Below, piece after piece: positions 41,342 through 49,643 of a DNA stretch of 64,000 nucleotides. Where the stretch lies: contig NZ_VCQT01000025.1 in NCBI RefSeq assembly GCF_005938655.1, positions 1 through 64,000 of the forward strand. The letters are read 5' to 3'. Position numbers and translations under genes: made by a program. The notes below the pieces were generated by a model, which was not told the DNA's origin, did no database searches, and saw only the letters and a program-made list of their open reading frames with translations. Numbering within the stretch: position 1 is the stretch's first letter; each line of letters begins with the position of its first letter. This stretch comes from Alloalcanivorax gelatiniphagus. GTDB lineage: Bacteria; Pseudomonadota; Gammaproteobacteria; Pseudomonadales; Alcanivoracaceae.

Positions 41342-42472
41342 TCAGCGCACCCGGTTCAGTACCACGCTGCCGATGGAGTAACCGGCACCGAAGGAGCAGA
41401 TCACGCCGTGGGTGCCCACGTCCAGGTCCGAGCTGTGCTTGTGAAAAGCGATGATCGAACCGGCGGAGCTGGTGTTGGCGTAATCGTCCAGAATCACCGG
41501 TGCTTCCTCGCGGGTCGCGTCCCGGCCCAGCACGCGGCGGGCGATAAACTCGTTCATGCTCAGGTTGGCCTGGTGCAGCCACATGCGTTTCACGTCGCTC
41601 ACCGGCACCTGCAGATCGCTCAGGTGGGAAGTGATCTGTTCCGCCACCATCGGGCAGACTTCCTTGAACACCTTGCGCCCTTCCTGGCGGAACAGCTTGT
41701 CGCGGGCGCCCACGCCGGACGGATCGGTGCGGTTCAGAAAACCGAAATTATTACGGATATTGTTGGAAAAACGGGTCTGCAGCCGGGTGCCCAGCACTTC
41801 CCACTGGGTGTCGCTGGTAGCATCGTCGGCGCGCTCCAGAATCACCGCCGTGGCCACGTCACCGAAGATGAAATGGCAATCCCGATCCTGCCAGGCCAGG
41901 TGACCGGAACAGATTTCCGGGTTGACCATCAGCACGCGGCGGGCGGAGCCGTTGCGGATCGCGTCCACGCCGGTCTGGATACCGAAGGTGGCGCTGGAAC
42001 AGGCCACGTTCATGTCATAACCCCAACCGTGTTCCATGCCCAGGGCCTGCTGCACTTCCACGGCCATGGCCGGATAGGCGCGCTGCATGTTGGAACAGGC
42101 CACCAGCACCGCGTCCAGGTCGTCGGCGCTCAGGCCCGCGTTGTCCAGCGCCTGGCGCGCCGCCTTGACGGCGATCTCCGCCTGCACCGACAGTTCGTCG
42201 TCACCGCGCTCGGGAATGCTCGGGCACAGGCGGTCCGGGTCCAGGATGCCTTCCTTATCCAGCACGTAACGCTGCTTGATGCCGGAGGCTTTTTCGATAA
42301 AGGCGCTGTTGGACGGGGTCAGTGCTTCCCGTTCACCGGCCTCGATGGCCGCCGCGTGCTCGCGGTTGTGGCGCTCAACGTATTCGTTGAAGGAAGCCAC
42401 CAGTTCGTCGTTGGTAATGGATTTTTCAGGGGTCCAGAGTCCGGTCCCGCTGATCACTACGGAATGGGTCAC
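41342..42472 (-). CDS. Beta-ketoacyl-ACP synthase III-like thiolase-fold enzyme
   Basis: 376 residues from GTG 42472 (GAGGA upstream); the open frame extends to 42535 without a ribosome site. The catalytic triad is Cys in VACSSATFG, His in [10 protein letters not shown] and Asn in [10 protein letters not shown], as in FabH. It has an insertion region around [14 protein letters not shown] that ordinary FabH lacks, so it belongs to the longer KAS III-like branch seen in pseudomonad relatives. It may start fatty acid synthesis or make a special acyl product. It stands alone. Confidence 0.87.
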   Translation of the reverse strand: MTHSVVISGTGLWTPEKSITNDELVASFNEYVERHNREHAAAIEAGEREALTPSNSAFIEKASGIKQRYVLDKEGILDPDRLCPSIPERGDDELSVQAEIAVKAARQALDNAGLSADDLDAVLVACSNMQRAYPAMAVEVQQALGMEHGWGYDMNVACSSATFGIQTGVDAIRNGSARRVLMVNPEICSGHLAWQDRDCHFIFGDVATAVILERADDATSDTQWEVLGTRLQTRFSNNIRNNFGFLNRTDPSGVGARDKLFRQEGRKVFKEVCPMVAEQITSHLSDLQVPVSDVKRMWLHQANLSMNEFIARRVLGRDATREEAPVILDDYANTSSAGSIIAFHKHSSDLDVGTHGVICSFGAGYSIGSVVLNRVR

Positions 42473-42576
42473 AAGCCTGTCCTCGCACAAAGGGCGCCCC
42501 GGGCAGGGATCGCCTCGACAGTGTAAATAGGTCAATTATCCGGATATGACAGGTCCGGCGCAAAGGGTGTGGCTCG

Positions 42577-42637
42577 GATCGCGGCTGAAGTCGCTCCTAC
42601 AGCATCACCCCTGTAGGAGCGACTTCAGTCGCGATCC
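42577..42637. repeat. REP pair
   Basis: GATCGCGGCTGAAGTCGCTC at 42577 faces GTAGGAGCGACTTCAGTCGC at 42613, separated by a short spacer. It sits just after hrpA on its 3' side. Confidence 0.85.
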
Positions 42638-42641
42638 AAGC

Positions 42642-45600
42642 TCAACAGGCCTCCCACTGCTTGTTGAGCCGCTTGGCGGACACCGTCACCCGCGTGCCCA
42701 ACGGCTGGGCGAACAGGCTGACCCGGTACTCCTCCATCATCCAGCGGAACAGGCGCAGCGGTTCCGGCTGCCGCCAGACCGGTGTGTCCCCGGCGCGGCG
42801 CTGGAAGCGCTCCCGGTAATCCTCCAGTTCCGCCACCAGCGCCCGATCACGGCCGGTCTGGCCGCCCAGTTTTTCCAGCCGCTGGGTCACCGCCGCCAGA
42901 TAACGGGGGTATTCGCGCAACCATTCCGACTCCGGCGCCAGGGGAAAATCGTCGCCAAACAAATCCGCCAGCTGGGTTTTCAGGTCCCGGTGGGCATGGG
43001 CCCAGGCCAGCGGAAAATTCTTTTCCAGCCGCGCCATGGTGTCGCGGTAGGCGGCGAACAGATCGCCGTAGTCGCTGAGCGCCTTTTCCGCCGCCGCCAC
43101 GAAACCGCCGCGCCCGGCATCGAACCGGGCACGCCAGCTGTCCGCGTCGCGCACCGGCTGGTCGTGAAAGTGGAAATGTTCGGCGGCGATGCGCAGCAGA
43201 ACCCGCTCCAGGCCCTGCCGGCCCAGTTCGGATTTTTCCGCTTTCAGTTTCTGGAAGCCCGGGCGCTGGCCGGCGAAGCGTTTCAGCCCGCGCACCTGGT
43301 CGCCCAGCGCCAGCAACGCCAGCCGCGCGCAGCCATAGCCGTGGTACCAGGCGGCGTCAGCGGCGTCGGCACAACGCCGCAGCGCCACCCGGTCGCCCCG
43401 GTCTTCCAGGGCCGGGTAATGGCGCAACCGCAGGCCGCCCTGCGTGCGCTCCTCGCTGTCCGGCAGGGTGCCGAAGCACCAGTCGCGCCCTTCCAGCTCC
43501 GGCTCGTCGTCCACCGTCGGCGCCGCCGCCACCTGCTCGGCGAAGGCGCGGCGCAGGGCCGCCGGGTCACGGCCTTCGCGCAGGGTGTTGCCCTGGTCGT
43601 CCACCACCCGCACGTTCATGCGCAGATGGTCGGCCAGACGGTCCACCGGCCATTCTTCCTGCTCCACCCGGACCCCGGTGATGCGCTGCAACGCCCGGGT
43701 CATGGCCGGCAGCAACGGCTGGTCCGGCGACAGCGCTTCCATCAGGGCGGTGACGAAATCGGGCACCGGGACGAAATGGCGCCGGCGGGCCTTGGGCAGG
43801 CCGCGGATCAGGGCTTCCAGTTTTTCCCGCAGCAAACCGGGCACCAGCCAGTCCAGGCGCCAGTCATCCACCTGCCCCAAGGCCGGCGCCGGCAGCACCA
43901 GGGTGACGCCGTCGGTGTCGCCGGTGGGGTCGAAACTGTACTCCAGGGGCAGGCTCAGACCATCCAGCTCCAGGCGGTCGGGGAACGCCTCCTCGCCCAC
44001 CTCCGGATTGCGTGACAACAGGAAGTCGTCGTCCATGTGCAGCGCCCGACGCTGGGCCTCGGTGGCCTGCTTGCGGTACCAGGTGTCCAGATGGGTCAGG
44101 CTGTACAGGCCGTCCGGAAGCCGTTCGTCGTAGAACGCCACCCGCGCCTCCTCGTCCACCAGAATGTCCCGGCGGCGCAGCTTGTGTTCCATCGCCTCCA
44201 GCTGTTCCAAGCGCTCCCGGTTGGCCTTCACGAAGGCGGGCTCGCGGCTCAGCTGGCCGGCCACCAGGCCCTCGCGGATCATCAGTTCCCGGGCCAGCTG
44301 CGGGTCCAGGGGGCCGTAGTTCACCCGCCGCCCGGACGCCAGGATCAGGCCGAACAGATTGACCTGCTCCTTGGCCATCACGCAGCCGCGCTTCTTCGAC
44401 CAGTGCGGTTCGAAGTACTGGCGCTTGATCAGGTGGGCCGCTTCCTGTTCCACCCACTGCGGCTCGATGCTGGCCACGCAGCGGGCGAACAAACGGCTGG
44501 TCTCCACCTGCTCGGCGGCCATCAACCAGCGCGCCTTGGTCTTGCTCAAGGCGGAGCCCGGCCAGATCAGCGGCTTGCGGTTGCGGGTGGACAGCCACTC
44601 GCCCTCCTCGCTGCGCTGCATCACATTGCCCAGCAGCCCGGTCAGCAGCGCCCGGTGCACCGACTGGTAATCCGCCGGCTCGGCGTTCAGCACCCAGCCC
44701 TGCTCCCGGGCCAGCAGCAACAACTGCCGATGGGTGTCGCGCCACTCGCGCATGCGCGACGGCGCCAGAAAGCTCTTTTTCAGGGTTTTCTCGAACTGAT
44801 TGCGGGTCAGTTCCTCACGCTGCTCCTCCGCCCAGCGCCACAGATTCAGGAACCACAGGAAATCACTGTCCTTGTCCTCGAACGGCTGGTGGGCCTGGTC
44901 CGCCTGTTGCTGTTTGTCGCGCGGGCGTTCCCGGGGATCCTGCACCGCCAGGGCGGCGACGATCACCAGCACCTCGGCGAGCGCCTTCTTGTCGGCGCCG
45001 CCCACCACCATGCGCGCCAGGGTCGGGTCCAGCGGGAAGCGGGCCAACTGGCGCCCCAGAGGGGTGGGCTTGCGGCCCTTGTCGAGGGCGCCCAGTTCTT
45101 CCAGCAGCCGGTAGCCGTCGCGGATAAAGCGCCCGTCCGGCGGCTCCATGAACGGAAAGTCCTCCACCGATCCCAGGCGCAGATCCGCCATTTGCAGAAT
45201 CACCGCCGCCAGATTGGTGCGCTGGATTTCCGGGTCGGTGAACGCCGGCCGCTGCAGAAAGTCGTCCTCGTCATAGAGCCGGAAGCAGATGCCCGGCATC
45301 AGCCGGCCACTGCGCCCGGCACGCTGGTTGGCGCTGGCCTGGGACACCGGCTCCACCGGCAGCCGCTGCACCTTGGAGTGCACGCTGTAGCGACTGATGC
45401 GGGCGGTGCCGGCGTCGATCACATAGCGAATACCGGGCACCGTCAGGGAGGTTTCCGCCACGTTGGTGCTCAACACCACCCGCCGGCCCCGGTGCGAGGA
45501 AAACACCCGCTGTTGCTCGGCGCCGCTCAGGCGCGCGTACAGGGGCAGCAGCTCGGTGTCCCGAAAATCACAGTGTTTAAGGTGATGATGGACATCGCGA

Positions 45601-46493
45601 ATGTCCCGCTCGCCGCTGAGAAACACCAGCACGTCCCGAGCCGGCGGCGGCCCGTCCCGGCGTTCCTCGCGCTGGATTTCGCGCAGCACGTCCTCCACCT
45701 GGGGCCCCAGGTCCCGCTCTCCCTCCGACGGCCGGTAACGGAGTTCCACCGGATAGGTGCGCCCGGACACCTCGAACACCGGCGCGCCCTGGAAATGATC
45801 GGCGAAGCGCTGGTGGTCGATGGTGGCGGAGGTAATGATCACCTTCAGATCCGGGCGCCGGGGCAGCAGCTGCCGCAGATAGCCGAGCAAAAAGTCGATG
45901 TTGAGACTGCGCTCGTGGGCCTCATCGATGATCAGGGTGTCGTATTGATTCAGGAACCGGTCGTTCTGAATTTCGCTGAGCAGCATGCCGTCGGTAAGCA
46001 GCTTGATCAGGCTGTCCTCGCCCACCTGCTCGCTGAAGCGCACCTTGTAGCCGACCTTCTCGCCGACCCGGCTTTGCAGTTCCTCCGCCAGCCGTGCCGC
46101 CACCGAACGGGCCGCCAGCCGGCGCGGCTGGGTGTGGCCGATGTAACCGTCCACGCCACGGCCCAGCTCCAGGCAGATCTTGGGCAACTGGGTGGTTTTG
46201 CCGGAGCCGGTTTCGCCGGCCACCACCACCACCTGATGGTCACGGATGGCCGCCGCCAGCTCTTCCCGGTGGCGCACCACCGGCAGGTCCGGCCACGCCA
46301 GCGGCGCCGTCACCAACGCCTGGCGGCGGGCCCGGGCGGCCACCGAGGTCTCGATGGCGGCGGCCACCTTGTCGCGGCCGCCGGCGCTGAAACGCCGGGC
46401 CAGGCCGTCCAGGCGTTTTTTCAGACGCGGGCGATCACCGCCCCGGGCCTGCCGCAGACGTTGATAAAGATCCTGTAATGAAGTTTCGGTCAT
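42642..46493 (-). CDS. hrpA: ATP-dependent RNA helicase HrpA
   Basis: 1283 residues, normal for HrpA. A DEAH-box helicase with VVVAGETGSGKTTQLPKIC (Walker A), LIIDEAHERSLN (motif II), ITSATIDHQRFADHF (motif III) and STNVAETSLTVPGIRYVID, then the helicase-associated and OB-fold domains and the long HrpA C-terminal region (DUF3418). ATG 46493 is chosen; the frame continues to 46583 only because a REP arm is open in it. Implicated in RNA processing and stalled-ribosome rescue in Escherichia coli. Confidence 0.96.
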   Translation of the reverse strand: MTETSLQDLYQRLRQARGGDRPRLKKRLDGLARRFSAGGRDKVAAAIETSVAARARRQALVTAPLAWPDLPVVRHREELAAAIRDHQVVVVAGETGSGKTTQLPKICLELGRGVDGYIGHTQPRRLAARSVAARLAEELQSRVGEKVGYKVRFSEQVGEDSLIKLLTDGMLLSEIQNDRFLNQYDTLIIDEAHERSLNIDFLLGYLRQLLPRRPDLKVIITSATIDHQRFADHFQGAPVFEVSGRTYPVELRYRPSEGERDLGPQVEDVLREIQREERRDGPPPARDVLVFLSGERDIRDVHHHLKHCDFRDTELLPLYARLSGAEQQRVFSSHRGRRVVLSTNVAETSLTVPGIRYVIDAGTARISRYSVHSKVQRLPVEPVSQASANQRAGRSGRLMPGICFRLYDEDDFLQRPAFTDPEIQRTNLAAVILQMADLRLGSVEDFPFMEPPDGRFIRDGYRLLEELGALDKGRKPTPLGRQLARFPLDPTLARMVVGGADKKALAEVLVIVAALAVQDPRERPRDKQQQADQAHQPFEDKDSDFLWFLNLWRWAEEQREELTRNQFEKTLKKSFLAPSRMREWRDTHRQLLLLAREQGWVLNAEPADYQSVHRALLTGLLGNVMQRSEEGEWLSTRNRKPLIWPGSALSKTKARWLMAAEQVETSRLFARCVASIEPQWVEQEAAHLIKRQYFEPHWSKKRGCVMAKEQVNLFGLILASGRRVNYGPLDPQLARELMIREGLVAGQLSREPAFVKANRERLEQLEAMEHKLRRRDILVDEEARVAFYDERLPDGLYSLTHLDTWYRKQATEAQRRALHMDDDFLLSRNPEVGEEAFPDRLELDGLSLPLEYSFDPTGDTDGVTLVLPAPALGQVDDWRLDWLVPGLLREKLEALIRGLPKARRRHFVPVPDFVTALMEALSPDQPLLPAMTRALQRITGVRVEQEEWPVDRLADHLRMNVRVVDDQGNTLREGRDPAALRRAFAEQVAAAPTVDDEPELEGRDWCFGTLPDSEERTQGGLRLRHYPALEDRGDRVALRRCADAADAAWYHGYGCARLALLALGDQVRGLKRFAGQRPGFQKLKAEKSELGRQGLERVLLRIAAEHFHFHDQPVRDADSWRARFDAGRGGFVAAAEKALSDYGDLFAAYRDTMARLEKNFPLAWAHAHRDLKTQLADLFGDDFPLAPESEWLREYPRYLAAVTQRLEKLGGQTGRDRALVAELEDYRERFQRRAGDTPVWRQPEPLRLFRWMMEEYRVSLFAQPLGTRVTVSAKRLNKQWEAC

Positions 46494-46543
46494 GAAAATC
46501 CGTGTTGGCGGAAAGCGGCCGCCCCCACGGTGTCCAAAACGCC

Positions 46544-46566
46544 GTAGGAGCGGCTTCAGCCGCGAT
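46544..46566. repeat. REP arm upstream of hrpA
   Basis: GTAGGAGCGGCTTCAGCCGC followed by GAT, between the M61 peptidase gene stop and hrpA. Confidence 0.8.
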
Positions 46567-46579
46567 ATCAATCGCCATA

Positions 46580-48406
46580 TCAACCGCGATTAAGCAACCA
46601 CGCCCGTCCTTTGTCATTAAGATGGCCACCGTCGATGCTCAGCCAGGCGGTGGTGGCCTCGGACGGCGCCAGGGTGACGCTGAAACGCATCAACTCATCG
46701 CGGCGGAAGGCGTGCACTTCCACCCGCTCGCCCTCGGCGTAGGCGGCCAGCATCGTGTCCAGATTGGCGGCGTCCACCTTGAGGCCGTCCACGGCGATGA
46801 TCACATCGCCGGCGGACAGGCCGGCGGCCATGGCGGCGCCCTGCTCATAGGCCAGTTGCACCCGGGCGCCGGCCGGGTCGGCGGCCACCCGCACGCCCAG
46901 GTTCACCGGCGCCTCGCCGCTGGCGGCGCCGGGTTTTCCAGCCCCTGGTTTGCCACCTGGTTTGCCACCTAGGTCGCCATGCCCTTCGGCGGCGCGCCAA
47001 TGCAGGGTGATACCGCGCTCCGCCAGCAGTTCCGCCAGCGGCAGGTCCTCGGTGCTGTACAGGGCCTGGCGGAAGAAATCGCCCAGGTCGGCGCCGGCCA
47101 CTTCCTCCGCCAGCGGGCGGATGCCCTGCTCCGGCACCCCTTCGCCGGTCTGCCCATAACGCTGCCACAGCAGCCGCATCAGATCGTCCAGGCCACGGGC
47201 GTCGTCGGTGAGCCGGCGCAGGGTCAGGTCCAGGGCCAGGGCGATCAGCGCGCCCTTGGCGTAATAGCTGACAATGGCGTTGGGGGCGTTTTCGTCCCGC
47301 TTGTAAAAGCGTGTCCAGGCATCAAAGCTGGATTCGGTAACGGTCTGCTTGTGGCGGCCCTCGCCCCGGTACACCCGGGTGATGGTCTGTCCCAGCAGCT
47401 CCAGATAGCTTTCCGGTTTAATCAACCCGGTGCGCGCCAGGGACAGGTCGTCGTAGTAGCTGGTGATGCCCTCGAACGCCCACAGCAATTCGGTGTGCAC
47501 CTCGCCGCGCAGGTCGAACGGCGTGAACGCCGCCGGCTTGATGCGCTTCACGTTCCAGGTATGGAAGTACTCGTGGCTGCACAGGCCCAGATAGCTCCGG
47601 TAGCCGTCACGGACCCGGTCCGGGCCGTCGGTGCGCAGCGGCAGGTCGGTACGCGGGCTCATCAGGCTGGTGGAGTTGCGGTGCTCCAGGCCGCCATAGC
47701 CGTTGGTGACCAGGGTCATGAACACATAGCGGTCCATGGGCGCCGGCTCGCCGAACAGCTTGATATGGTGCTCGCAGATCGGCTTCAGGTCCCGGCACAG
47801 CCGCGCCATGTCCGCCCGCTGCCGGCCGCTGAGCACCACCTGGTGGGGCACGCCGCAGGCCTCGAACTCGGCGTGCTCGAAGTCGCCCATCTCCACCGGA
47901 TGATCCAGCAGGGCGTCATAGTCGTCGGCGCGGAAACGGCCGAAGCCCAGCTCCGGGCCGCTCACCCGTTGCAGCCCGGTGGCCAGTTTCCAGGTGCCAT
48001 AGGCGGCGCCCTCCGGCGCCTCGATGTCCACCTGGCAGGGCTGGTCCTCGAAACCCATGGCGGCGAGGAACACACAGGGGCCGTTGAAATAGCCGTGGGT
48101 GGTGTCCAGGTGGGCGCCGCGCACCGACAGGTCCCAGGCGTAGACCTGATAGTCCACGGTCACCGGGCCGCTGACCGGCGGCAACTGCCAGGTCTGCTTG
48201 TCGATCTTGGCCACGTCCAGGGGCTGATCGCCGGCGCGGGCTTCCAGGCTGACGATATGGCGGGCGAAATCACGAATCATGTAGCTGCCCGGAATCCAGG
48301 CCGGCAGGGTCAGCCCCTGGCCTTCCGGGGTGGGCTCGGCCACCGTCAGGGACACCTGGAAAAGATGGGCTTCCGGTCTCAGGGGACGAATCCGATAGTG
48401 AATCAC
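46580..48406 (-). CDS. M61-family metallopeptidase with PDZ domain
   Basis: About 608 residues. The start is GTG 48406 with AAAGGAG a few bases upstream; an earlier GTG at 48439 is weaker. An N-terminal beta domain precedes the gluzincin core: SHEYFHTWNVKRIKP (zinc site) and the Glu in LLWAFEGITSYYDDL. A C-terminal PDZ domain (LAYEQGAAMAAGLSAGDVII) follows a Gly/Lys/Pro-rich linker with GGKPGGKPGAGKPG repeats. The family includes glycyl aminopeptidases. No signal peptide is evident, so a cytoplasmic location is inferred. Confidence 0.92.
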   Translation of the reverse strand: MIHYRIRPLRPEAHLFQVSLTVAEPTPEGQGLTLPAWIPGSYMIRDFARHIVSLEARAGDQPLDVAKIDKQTWQLPPVSGPVTVDYQVYAWDLSVRGAHLDTTHGYFNGPCVFLAAMGFEDQPCQVDIEAPEGAAYGTWKLATGLQRVSGPELGFGRFRADDYDALLDHPVEMGDFEHAEFEACGVPHQVVLSGRQRADMARLCRDLKPICEHHIKLFGEPAPMDRYVFMTLVTNGYGGLEHRNSTSLMSPRTDLPLRTDGPDRVRDGYRSYLGLCSHEYFHTWNVKRIKPAAFTPFDLRGEVHTELLWAFEGITSYYDDLSLARTGLIKPESYLELLGQTITRVYRGEGRHKQTVTESSFDAWTRFYKRDENAPNAIVSYYAKGALIALALDLTLRRLTDDARGLDDLMRLLWQRYGQTGEGVPEQGIRPLAEEVAGADLGDFFRQALYSTEDLPLAELLAERGITLHWRAAEGHGDLGGKPGGKPGAGKPGAASGEAPVNLGVRVAADPAGARVQLAYEQGAAMAAGLSAGDVIIAVDGLKVDAANLDTMLAAYAEGERVEVHAFRRDELMRFSVTLAPSEATTAWLSIDGGHLNDKGRAWLLNRG

Positions 48407-48492
48407 ACCGACTCCTTTGCGGGTGGGGAAGCTGGTCACTCAAGGCTCATCATGATACATGTTCAGCACTGTTTCAGGGGACCCCATCCACC

Positions 48493-49407
48493 ATGACTTC
48501 GGACTGTTTCGTAATTGGCGCCGGCGACGGCCACAGCATCGGCGTGCACGAATGGCGCGCCGCCGACCCGATCGGCACCTTGATCTGGCTGCACGGCATG
48601 GGCGAGCACGGCGCCCGCTACCAGGCGCTGGGTGAAATCCTCGCCGAGCACGGCTGGAATCTGTACTGCCCGGACCATCGCGGCCACGGCATCAGCATGG
48701 ACACCGACCAGCCCCCCGGCCATTTCGCCGACCAGGACGGCTGGGACAAGGTCATCAACGACGTGGAAAAAGTGGTGGAGACGGTGGCCGAGCGCCAACC
48801 GGGCGCCCTGGTGCTGGGCGGCCACAGCATGGGCTCGTTCCTGGCCCTGGCCGGCGCCGAACGGTTCGGCGACCGCCTGGACGGCCTGGTGCTGTGCGGC
48901 AGCGACTACCACGCCGCCGGCTATTACCGGACGCTGCTGCCGGTGATCCGCTGGCAGCAGCGCCGCCAGGGCCCGCGCGGCCTGAGTAACCTGATCGACG
49001 CCCTCACCTTCCGCGCCTGGGCACGCAGCGTGCCGGACGCGGCCACCCCGTTCGACTGGCTCAGCAACGACCCGGCCCAGGTGGCCGCCTACATCGACGA
49101 CCCCAAGTGTGGCTTCCAATGCACCAACGCCACCTGGGTGTCGCTGGTCTCGGCCCTGGCCCGGATTCACTCCGGCAAGGGCCTGGCGGCGCTGCCCAAA
49201 AACCTGCCGGTGCTGCTGCTGGGCGGCCGCAAGGACCCGATGAGCGGCGGCGGCAAGGGCATGGACCGGCTGGAAAAAGCCCTACGCCGCCGCGCCCTGC
49301 CCCTGCAACGCCTGGACTGCCCGGAAGGCCGCCATGAAATCCTCAACGACTACTGCGCCCCGGAAGTCCGGCAGACGTTGTTGGAGTGGTTGAATCGGAG
49401 GCTTTAA
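48493..49407 (+). CDS. Monoacylglycerol-lipase-like alpha/beta hydrolase
   Basis: 304 residues of the S33 (hydrolase_4) type. LIWLHGMGEHGARYQALGEI, YCPDHRGHGIS and the nucleophile elbow GGHSMGSFL are typical of monoacylglycerol lipases, with the catalytic Asp and His in LLLGGRKDPMS and DCPEGRHEIL. Close relatives act on acylglycerols or lysophospholipids. Divergent from the M61 peptidase, with 86 bases between starts. A heptamer array begins immediately after the stop codon. Confidence 0.88.
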   Translation: MTSDCFVIGAGDGHSIGVHEWRAADPIGTLIWLHGMGEHGARYQALGEILAEHGWNLYCPDHRGHGISMDTDQPPGHFADQDGWDKVINDVEKVVETVAERQPGALVLGGHSMGSFLALAGAERFGDRLDGLVLCGSDYHAAGYYRTLLPVIRWQQRRQGPRGLSNLIDALTFRAWARSVPDAATPFDWLSNDPAQVAAYIDDPKCGFQCTNATWVSLVSALARIHSGKGLAALPKNLPVLLLGGRKDPMSGGGKGMDRLEKALRRRALPLQRLDCPEGRHEILNDYCAPEVRQTLLEWLNRRL

Positions 49408-49527
49408 CTGCAAGCTGCAAGCTGCAAGCTGCAAGCTGCAAGCTGCAAGCTGCAAGCTGCAAGCTGCAAGCTGCAAGCTGCAAGCTGCAAGCTGCAAGCT
49501 GCAAGCTGCAAGCTGCAAGCTGCAAGC
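49408..49527. repeat. Tandem heptanucleotide array (CTGCAAG, about 17 copies)
   Basis: 120 bases of the unit CTGCAAG without interruption, starting on the base after the hydrolase stop. The unit is not a multiple of three. It would be length-variable by slippage. Confidence 0.95.
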
Positions 49528-49586
49528 CAGAACAGCCTGACGGCCCCTAAGAACCCGTCAAGCCTTAATGGAGGTGTTTTGCCTGT

Positions 49587-49612
49587 AGCTTGCAGCTTGC
49601 AGCTTGCAGCTT
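49587..49612. repeat. Inverted copy of the heptanucleotide repeat
   Basis: 26 bases of AGCTTGC-type repeat, the reverse complement of the array at 49408-49527. The two can pair across about 60 bases, forming a long hairpin between convergent genes. Confidence 0.9.
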
Positions 49613-49643
49613 CAGGCCCGAGGCCTGAGGCCTGAGCCTCTAA

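Noticed and set aside
46494-46583. A 30-residue N-terminal extension of HrpA
   Set aside because: It is translated from a REP arm and non-coding leader, has no ribosome site and is absent from other HrpA proteins.
49408-49527. Heptamer array as a CRISPR
   Set aside because: Units are 7 bases with no spacers and no cas genes nearby; it is a simple tandem repeat.
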